Program-made: the position numbers and the translations under genes | The notes under the pieces: generated by a model | Database searches by the model: none | The model's input: the letters and a program-made list of their open reading frames with translations, nothing else | Told to the model about the DNA's origin: nothing | Assembly (NCBI GenBank): GCA_017478225.1 | Contig: JAFVDX010000027.1 | Coordinates: 1 to 36,722, forward strand | Reading direction: 5' to 3' | Length of the DNA: 36,722 bases | Origin: Paludibacteraceae bacterium | GTDB lineage: Bacteria; Bacteroidota; Bacteroidia; Bacteroidales; Paludibacteraceae | Shown here: positions 32,119 to 36,722 of the stretch, one piece after another | How positions within the stretch are numbered: position 1 is the stretch's first letter | How the letters are laid out: the number at the start of each line of letters is the position of its first letter

Positions 32119-33171
32119 ATGAAACGATTACTATCTCTTTTGTTTACATTATGTGCAGTTTTATGCGCCATGTCCGCTAAAACTCTTGTTGCTTATTATT
32201 CCTATACGGGTAACTGCAAGGATATTGCGACAGAAGTCGTATCACAAATATCAGCAGATGTACTCGAAATTCAGCCAAAAGAAAAAGGCATTAAGTACGA
32301 AGCAAACAACTATGCGATTGGAACAGAGTTACTTGACGCTATCAATGCCGCCCCTGATAATGCTGCTTCCTATCCGGAAATTGATCCCGTGAATATCTCT
32401 GTTAGTGATTATTCAACCATAGTTATCATTACACCTCTTTGGTGGAGTCAAATGGCGGCAATTATGCAGAGTTTCTTGTTTCAGTATGGCCCGCAAATGG
32501 CAGGTAAAAATGTAGGTCTTATTGTCTCATCTGCATCAAGTGGTATAAGTAGGGTAGTAGAGGATTGTAAGCGACTTGTACCTGATGGCAACTATTTAAC
32601 CGAAAATCTTTGGATTAACAATTCCAACCGCTCAAAAATGTCAACGCTCATTGAACAATGGGTAACGAATTGTGGATTAAAAAATAAGGATAATAATATG
32701 TATATTAACATTACAATTGGTGACAAAACTTTTGTTGCCAATATTGACGATACACCTACAGGGCAGGCCTTCTTTGATTTATTGCCTCTTACTATAACAA
32801 TGAATGAGTTGAATGGCAACGAGAAATATTATTATTTGAACAATTCATTGCCTACAGATTTTTATAATCCCCAAACCATAAATACAGGAGATATTATGCT
32901 TTATAAAAACAACTGCGTTGTGCTGTTTTATAAAACTTTCAGTACCGATTATAGTTATACCCGTATTGGAAGTGTGGTTGACCCGTCAGGCTTGTCACAA
33001 GCAGTTGGTCAGGGCAATGTTACGGTAAGTTTCTCCGCTGCCGGTTCTACCGCACTTGAGAATTGCAGTGAACAACAGACAGTCCCTACTAATAAAGTTC
33101 TGCAAGATGGGCAAATATATATAAGGCATAACGGTAATACCTTTACCACCACCGGAGTGAAAATCAGATAG
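32119..33171 (+). CDS. Exported flavodoxin/cyclophilin-like fusion with T9SS-type tail
   Basis: The 350-aa protein has a signal peptide ([20 protein letters not shown]). A flavodoxin domain follows (about 21-187): [20 protein letters not shown] is the FMN phosphate loop, and [12 protein letters not shown] with [14 protein letters not shown] form the later loops. A cyclophilin-like beta domain is next (about 194-306: [49 protein letters not shown]). The end (about 326-350, [24 protein letters not shown]) is the T9SS-type tail, closely like that of the neighbouring six-repeat protein. Flavodoxins are normally cytoplasmic electron carriers, so export is unusual; partner unknown. The acetyltransferase gene starts 4 bp after it. 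Confidence 0.87.
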   Translation: MKRLLSLLFTLCAVLCAMSAKTLVAYYSYTGNCKDIATEVVSQISADVLEIQPKEKGIKYEANNYAIGTELLDAINAAPDNAASYPEIDPVNISVSDYSTIVIITPLWWSQMAAIMQSFLFQYGPQMAGKNVGLIVSSASSGISRVVEDCKRLVPDGNYLTENLWINNSNRSKMSTLIEQWVTNCGLKNKDNNMYINITIGDKTFVANIDDTPTGQAFFDLLPLTITMNELNGNEKYYYLNNSLPTDFYNPQTINTGDIMLYKNNCVVLFYKTFSTDYSYTRIGSVVDPSGLSQAVGQGNVTVSFSAAGSTALENCSEQQTVPTNKVLQDGQIYIRHNGNTFTTTGVKIR

Positions 33172-33175
33172 AGAT

Positions 33176-33742
33176 ATGACAATTCAACAATTTCGCGAAC
33201 GCATGGCTCTGCCGGAACCTATAGAAGGCGGCTCAGAACTGCATCTTATGTTTCATAAGTTTTCTCAGGAAGCCCTTCGCCTCACTGCCGAGATAAACAG
33301 CAAGTACCATACCCCCGAAGATATAAGACGCCTGCTCGCCGAACTATGGGCGATAGATGTACCCGAGTCGTTCGGCATTTTCCCACCATTTTACACCGAC
33401 TGTGGCAAGAATACTCATGTGGGTGAGCGGGTCTTTATCAACATGGGATGTAAATTCCAAGACCAAGGCGGCATCTTCATTGACGACGATGCTCTTATCG
33501 GACATAATGCCACACTCTGCACGCTCAATCATATTCCCGACCCTGCGCAGCGGGCAGGCATGACAGCCAAACCGATACATATAGGCAAGAGAGTATGGCT
33601 TGGCGCGAATGTGACCATCCTGCAAGGCGTTACTATCGGCGATAACGCCATCGTTGCAGCCGGAGCCGTAGTAACCAAAGACGTGCCAGCCAACGCCATC
33701 GTCGGCGGCGTACCTGCCAAACTGATTAAGATGATAGACTAA
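33176..33742 (+). CDS. Hexapeptide-repeat sugar O-acetyltransferase (maltose/galactoside acetyltransferase type)
   Basis: The 188-aa protein transfers acetyl from acetyl-CoA to a sugar hydroxyl. An N-terminal helical cap (to about residue 55) leads into left-handed beta-helix repeats: [49 protein letters not shown] (catalytic His), [50 protein letters not shown]. The length is normal. It follows the flavodoxin-fusion gene by 4 bp. Base composition here is visibly more GC-rich than upstream, which may mark the left boundary of the accessory region. Confidence 0.93.
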   Translation: MTIQQFRERMALPEPIEGGSELHLMFHKFSQEALRLTAEINSKYHTPEDIRRLLAELWAIDVPESFGIFPPFYTDCGKNTHVGERVFINMGCKFQDQGGIFIDDDALIGHNATLCTLNHIPDPAQRAGMTAKPIHIGKRVWLGANVTILQGVTIGDNAIVAAGAVVTKDVPANAIVGGVPAKLIKMID

Positions 33743-33754
33743 CACCACGCACAG

Positions 33755-33826
33755 ATGGCTAAGATCCTGCATATCCGCTCGGTGAACGACTACGCACGTT
33801 ATGTCTGTGCGCCAGTGTTGCGGTGA
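33755..33826 (+). pseudogene. 5' fragment of an AraC-family regulator gene
   Basis: ATG 33755 opens 23 codons reading MAKILHIRSVNDYARYVCAPVL, then Arg and a stop. This matches from memory the N-terminus of a common Bacteroidetes AraC regulator (MxKIxHIKSVNDYARYVGAPxLHPL). Homology ends at about 33820, where the sequence becomes the truncated end of a TonB-receptor gene on the opposite strand. The rest (~280 residues) is missing. It lies 12 bp after the acetyltransferase stop. Confidence 0.72.
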
Positions 33827-34523
33827 CGGATGATGTAGTTAATGACCGCCGCCACGCCGTTATAACGCATACCCGGCTGGTCATGGTACTCAATGCGGAT
33901 GACATCTTTCGGGTTGATCGCCATGACCTCGGAATTGCTTGCTTCGATGCCATTGATGCGCAACTGTACGTCTTGGTTCGCGAGGGTCTTGACGGTGTTG
34001 TCCGCAGGGTTCACCACGATACGCGGAATCTGCAAGTTCTGCAGCAAGGACATTCCGTCCGAAGAAGCGCCCAACTGCTCTTTGTTCGGCAGAAGAATCT
34101 GGCGGTCCACTTTCTGAATCACCGCGTCACCTTCTACCACCACTTCGCTCAGTACCGTTGAAGCCTCGTTCATCTCAATCGTGCCGAGGTTAATGTTATC
34201 GCTTATCGTCAAACTCATGCCAATAGGCTCATAGCCGATATACGAACACTCCAACACGAACTTTCTTGGCGCGCGGGTGTCCTCGCCCGCATTAACCTCT
34301 AAAACGAACTTACCGTTGTTGTCGGTCGTTGTTCCCATCACTTGTACGGTGTCGAGCATCAGTCTTACCGTTGCTCCGATGATGGCTGTTCGTCGTTTGC
34401 ATCAATCAATCTGGCAGAGATTCGTACATCCTCCGCCATGCCACTCATTGCACTCATCAATGCAACGGCTATAAATAAAAATCTTGCTTTTATTGTCATT
34501 ATATATTTTGTTGTTTTCTTCAT
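33799..34523 (-). pseudogene. Truncated, frameshifted TonB-dependent receptor-like gene
   Basis: The minus strand starts at ATG 34523 (or 34499) with a signal peptide (MTIKARFLFIAVALMSAMSGMA) and DVRISARLIDANDEQP. The frame then breaks at about 34384: one base seems missing in the Pro codon, and the frame ends in TAA at 34367-34365. In the next frame the sequence continues IIGATVRLMLDTVQVMGTTTDNNGKFVLEVNAG, a carboxypeptidase-regulatory-like domain, then a plug-like VVEGDAVIQKVDRQI and RINGIEASNSEVMAINPKDVIRIEYHDQPGMRYNG. It ends in RHRNTGAQT and stop. A barrel of some 500 residues is absent. It is probably an outer-membrane receptor pseudogene ending at the AraC junction. Confidence 0.8.
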
Positions 34524-34621
34524 CTGTTTGTTGCCTTTTTCCTAATGGGGACCCCGGCAAAAACCGGCGCAGCGTTTGTGTCGGGGCGAGCAGAGGCAAG
34601 GGCAAACTTTTCTTTATAAGG

Positions 34622-34647
34622 TTCCCGCAGATTTTAATCTGTGGGAA
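34622..34647. repeat. 12-bp inverted repeat (hairpin)
   Basis: TTCCCGCAGATT (34622-34633) pairs with AATCTGTGGGAA (34636-34647) through 12 pairs including one G/T, with a two-base spacer. No T-run follows on either strand, so it is not a standard terminator; a GGAAGCAT stretch lies close by on the plus strand. Confidence 0.85.
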
Positions 34648-34759
34648 AAGGAGGAAGCATGACAACCATATTAGTTACGCAGTAACTTAGTCGTTGATCG
34701 TCGCTTCCGACGCAGCGGAGCGGTATCGAACGTTGCAATCTCTTTGCCGAACGCGAGTG

Positions 34760-34791
34760 CAAAATTACTACCCAAACCCATTTATATCCAA
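34760..34791 (-). promoter_or_regulatory. Possible promoter of the TonB-receptor pseudogene
   Basis: Minus-strand TTG (34791-34789), 21 nt, TAATTTTG (34767-34760). The leader to ATG 34523 would be about 230 nt. Confidence 0.55.
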
Positions 34792-35009
34792 TTTATTTGG
34801 TTTATATTTGTATTTTCTAACTCGCTGATAATAAGCATTTATGCCGTGAGAAAATTTATATATGACCGTAGCTGGTTTATATAAATTGCGCCCTCATTAC
34901 CTTTGCTCATTTAGGACTATCATTTTGCCTTCTCTTGCATTTACACGCACAAAAACAATTTTTTTTCCAATCTATGCCCAATCCATGTACATATCTCCGA
35001 AAAAAGCAG

Positions 35010-35017
35010 TATCTTTG
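35010..35017 (+). promoter_or_regulatory. Possible -7 box upstream of the 134-aa gene
   Basis: TATCTTTG with GCAG before it fits the -7 element, but no TTTG is found 19-21 nt upstream. The leader to ATG 35198 would be ~175 nt and would include the 11-bp repeats. Confidence 0.35.
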
Positions 35018-35040
35018 CAGCCGATTATCAGCCGTCTATT

Positions 35041-35084
35041 ACGATAGATATACGATAGATATACGATACATACACGTTACATAA
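35041..35084 (+). repeat. 11-bp tandem repeat, four copies
   Basis: ACGATAGATAT occurs twice exactly (35041, 35052). It is followed by ACGATACATAC (35063) and ACGTTACATAA (35074), progressively diverged. It lies in the untranslated region before the 134-aa gene. Confidence 0.85.
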
Positions 35085-35197
35085 ACATAATATTCAGCCG
35101 ACCTCACCGAAGGAGTACTGCATCACCGCAAAAACAAATCCGTCCCAATATAACCCGTGACAGCATAAAATATAACAACATAACAATCAGCACTATT

Positions 35198-35602
35198 ATG
35201 GCACAAATAACCCCGTCATCCCCCATTCAGAGCCTGAGTGGCAAGTTCTCTTGGACAGAGAAAATCATCTACCGCACACGCAACGGCCGCACACACGCAT
35301 ACGTCATGCACAACCCCTATAAGGGCGAACTTGCCGAGTCGCGCAAGGCGGCTATCAATCTCTTTGTCGAAGCCTCGCGCCTCTGCTCGCAGGAGATGCA
35401 AGACCCCGACCGCCTCGCCTATTGGCAAGAAGAGTACAAAAAGCACCTCAATCGCACCAAGAACCTCTCCCCTGCCTCTTACAAGAGCCACCCCTCATCT
35501 CGCACCAATAACAACTCCACGATCCCTCGCACCAAACGTTACAGCACCCTCCGCGGCTTCATCCTCGCCTCCCTCTCCCAACAACTCAAATCCCAACAAT
35601 AA
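35198..35602 (+). CDS. Small accessory-region protein, unknown function
   Basis: The 134-aa basic protein reads SPIQSLSGKFSWTEKIIYRTRNGRTHAYVMHNPYKGELAESRKAAINLF, then RLAYWQEEYKKHLNRT and a C-terminal RYSTLRGFILASLSQQLKSQ. From memory similar proteins with IQSLSGK..., RTRNGRT and a TLRGF end are common in accessory regions of Bacteroidales, but no function is known to me. No signal peptide or membrane segment. GC-rich codon use (CGC, CTC, GCC) differs from the core genes to the left, a sign of transfer. A hairpin follows 39 bp after the stop. Confidence 0.72.
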   Translation: MAQITPSSPIQSLSGKFSWTEKIIYRTRNGRTHAYVMHNPYKGELAESRKAAINLFVEASRLCSQEMQDPDRLAYWQEEYKKHLNRTKNLSPASYKSHPSSRTNNNSTIPRTKRYSTLRGFILASLSQQLKSQQ

Positions 35603-35640
35603 CCTCCAAGTCCTGCCCCCAAGAACAAAATCCCGAATGT

Positions 35641-35669
35641 ATCAGCCAATAGCGCAAGCGTTGGCTGAT
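35641..35669 (+). terminator. Hairpin after the 134-aa gene, GCAA loop
   Basis: ATCAGCCAA (35641-35649) pairs with TTGGCTGAT (35661-35669). Inside, GC-GCAA-GC adds a GNRA-type tetraloop. No T-run follows, so it may be a processing or 3'-stability hairpin. CAGCCAAT recurs 45 bp further on. Confidence 0.6.
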
Positions 35670-35762
35670 TATAGAATAGTTGTGCCTCAGCCAATCTTGG
35701 AGCGCGGTCGTCTCGCATACCATCCGCCTCTTTCTTTGTCCATTGCGTCCTTAGGTTCAGTT

Positions 35763-36091
35763 CTCGGCGTTAACTTACCGAGCCTTTCTCCGTCCATTGC
35801 ATCGGTATTGAATTCCGACATCTCCCAGACCAAAAAGTTTTGTCCATTCCGTCGGATATTATCCTACCTCAGCTCATATAGCCGCTTGCTTACGCAGGTT
35901 CTGCTCTCGGCGTTAACTCGCCGAGCCATCATATCCCGCCAGCCTGCTCATATCCGGCAAGTAGGTGTTCTTTCTTCCGTTGAGTCCACGGCAGTCCGGC
36001 TTTTATTTCTTTGTTTATTCCATCGGCATTTAATGCCGACCTCGGTCGTCAGACCGAAATTCTTCTTGATTTCAGTCGGATGCCATCCGAC
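35763..36091. repeat. Array of seven short TCGG..CCGA hairpins
   Basis: The hairpins are at 35763-35782, 35802-35818, 35851-35867, 35916-35935, 36023-36039, 36042-36057 and 36075-36091. All share a TCGG/CCGA stem base (the third ends CCTA). The inner pairs differ but remain complementary: CG/CG, AT/AT, CAT/ATG, TC/GA, AT/AT. Loops vary (TTAACT, TTA, GTCA, GCC). Several are preceded by TCCATTGC or TTCCA, and two are followed by CATCTCCC or CATCTTTC. Function unknown. Confidence 0.85.
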
Positions 36092-36188
36092 ATCTTTCTT
36101 CATCCTTTCCGCCGGCAACCCATCCGTCATTTCCTCTCCCTAATCCCCTCACCCTCACCACCAAAAAATCAAATAAAATAACAAAACG

Positions 36189-36220
36189 TTTGCATTTTCG
36201 CCAAAAAAGCAGTACTTTTG
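36189..36220 (+). promoter_or_regulatory. Promoter of the winged-helix remnant
   Basis: TTTG (36189-36192), 20 nt, TACTTTTG (36213-36220). Transcription would start near 36227, leaving only ~12 nt before ATG 36239. Confidence 0.78.
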
Positions 36221-36238
36221 TAGCACTTTTTTGCGGCT

Positions 36239-36550
36239 ATGCAGTTATGCCTCAAGGTCAAGAATTTCTGCGGCGGTGTACGAGTGACTATTGAACGAAC
36301 CGTATTCGTAAAACTGTCGGTCAGTGATCAGACAAGTGGTCGGACTACACAGAAAAGTGTACAGAAAAGTGTATAGAAAATAGTTGATTTCATTAGCGAG
36401 AATCCGAATATAACGACGCAAGAAATGGCTAACTTATTAGGTATAAATAGGAGTATTATTGCTCGTCATATTAAGACCTTACAAGAAAAAGGAATTATCC
36501 GACGTGTCGGTCCTGATAAAGGTGGTCATTGTGAGATAATCGAAAAATAG
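36239..36550 (+). pseudogene. C-terminal winged-helix remnant of a COG2865-type protein with internal TAG
   Basis: From ATG 36239 the frame reads MQLCLKVKNFCGGVRVTIER, then a linker TTQKSVQKSV, then TAG (36374-36376). In the same frame it continues KIVDFISENPNITTQEMANLL, NRSIIARHIKTLQEKGIIRRVGPDKGGHCEII and stops at 36550. This is the C-terminal GGGVRVT strand, QK linker and winged helix of AlbA_2/divergent-AAA (COG2865) transcriptional-regulator-like proteins. The TAG replaces what should be a Gln (CAG) of the QK linker. Some 350 N-terminal residues are absent, yet a good promoter sits just before the ATG. TAG is a normal stop elsewhere here (32119 gene), so recoding is unlikely. Confidence 0.78.
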
Positions 36551-36616
36551 CATCATCTGTCCCCACCGACCGATGACCGACACAAAAACACCATAAGAAA
36601 GAAAAGGTAAAGATAT

Positions 36617-36722
36617 ATGGCAGATATAGAGAAAATCAATCCGACCGAAATAGTTTCTGCGGAACTACTCGGTGACTTGCAGAAGATAATCGACACCGCG
36701 CGTTCACACGTAGCAGCTACAG
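36617..36722 (+). CDS. Start of a DUF1016/YhcG-family nuclease gene (partial)
   Basis: ATG 36617 opens a frame running to the window edge: MADIEKINPTEIV, then AELLGDLQKIIDTARSHVAAT. The LL..LQKIID.ARSHVA stretch matches the N-terminal DUF1016 region of YhcG-type PD-(D/E)XK nucleases, which are common in mobile and restriction-modification loci. Only 35 codons are visible, so the assignment rests on a short match. It follows the winged-helix remnant by 66 bp. Confidence 0.7.
   Translation, partial: MADIEKINPTEIVSAELLGDLQKIIDTARSHVAAT

Larger units (their letters stand above)
34524..35197. other. 674-bp accessory intergenic region
   Basis: The left half is the long leader of the TonB pseudogene. 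It contains a CCGG-caaaaa-CCGG hairpin and the 12-bp stem at 34622-34647. The middle has two plus-strand TAnnTTTG boxes (TACCTTTG 34898-34905 and TATCTTTG 35010-35017) without convincing -33 partners. The right half carries an 11-bp tandem repeat, 35041-35084. No gene is seen. Confidence 0.6.
35603..36238. other. 636-bp gene-free region before the winged-helix remnant
   Basis: It contains the GCAA hairpin, the array of seven TCGG..CCGA hairpins (35763-36091) and, from about 36170, an AT-rich stretch with a promoter. A 30-bp element around the CTCGGCGTTAAC hairpins is duplicated at about 35752 and 35905. One plus-strand frame stays open over much of it, but its Ser/Pro/Leu-rich composition argues against coding. 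Confidence 0.7.

Noticed and set aside
35641..35669. Intrinsic terminator of the 134-aa gene
   Set aside because: The stem is good, but no T-run follows; kept only as a low-confidence 3' hairpin.
35238..36143. 301-aa plus-strand frame across the hairpin array
   Set aside because: Its first part overlaps the 134-aa gene in another frame, its composition is Ser/Pro/Leu-rich, and it shows no family pattern; the sequence is explained by the hairpins.
36374..36376. TAG recoding in the winged-helix remnant
   Set aside because: TAG ends other genes in the window normally and the large N-terminal domain is missing, so decay is simpler.

Overview
The window looks like a Bacteroidales (Bacteroidota) chromosome segment. 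The coding strands carry no strong Shine-Dalgarno signals except one, and many genes are preceded by the Bacteroidetes primary-sigma promoter pattern TTTG-N19..21-TAnnTTTG. Two secreted proteins end in a type IX secretion (T9SS)-like C-terminal tail. Core genes (lpxK, nadC, ddh, rpmF, rluB, recQ) are of Bacteroidetes type. Most of the window is AT-rich; composition becomes more GC-rich and patchy from about 33.2 kb to the right edge, where fragments and accessory material appear.

Left part (1-9.5 kb): a tRNA-Gln(TTG) gene has the last ~21 nt of the tRNA repeated in a 115-bp tandem array beyond its 3' end. A minus-strand run follows: aldehyde dehydrogenase, esterase, ProX-type tRNA-editing protein, Ntn-type amide hydrolase, MurU-like nucleotidyltransferase and a TIGR02757 protein. 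An Hsp20 gene lies on the plus strand, then a compact minus-strand cluster of glycosyltransferase, small beta-rich exported protein, 59-aa membrane peptide and esterase.

Middle (9.6-20 kb): AraC regulator, an unrecognised 318-aa protein, a periplasmic TPR protein, lpxK, then recQ/PAP2/nadC/ddh, rluB, rpmF and yceD (DUF177) on the minus strand.

Signalling block (20-29.1 kb): eight closely packed minus-strand genes that could be one operon from a single promoter at ~29.12 kb. They encode a membrane Cache-PP2C-HATPase protein (RsbU and RsbW activities in one chain), a STAS anti-anti-sigma factor, a stand-alone RelA/SpoT-type synthetase, an aminoglycoside-phosphotransferase-like kinase, a small HD hydrolase of the ppGpp-hydrolase type, a tyrosine phosphatase, an NtrC-like response regulator without a DNA-binding domain, and an ABC-F ATPase. 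The combination suggests one stress circuit joining partner switching with nucleotide alarmone turnover. It is the best candidate here for an undescribed system.

Right part (29.3-36.7 kb): two divergent T9SS-type cargo genes (a six-repeat surface protein and an exported flavodoxin/cyclophilin-like fusion), an acetyltransferase, and a junction where the 5' ends of an AraC regulator and a TonB-dependent receptor face each other with both 3' parts missing. After that come a small accessory protein gene, a ~330-bp array of seven covarying TCGG..CCGA hairpins, a promoter-driven winged-helix remnant of a COG2865-type protein with an internal TAG, and the start of a DUF1016/YhcG-type nuclease gene cut by the window edge.
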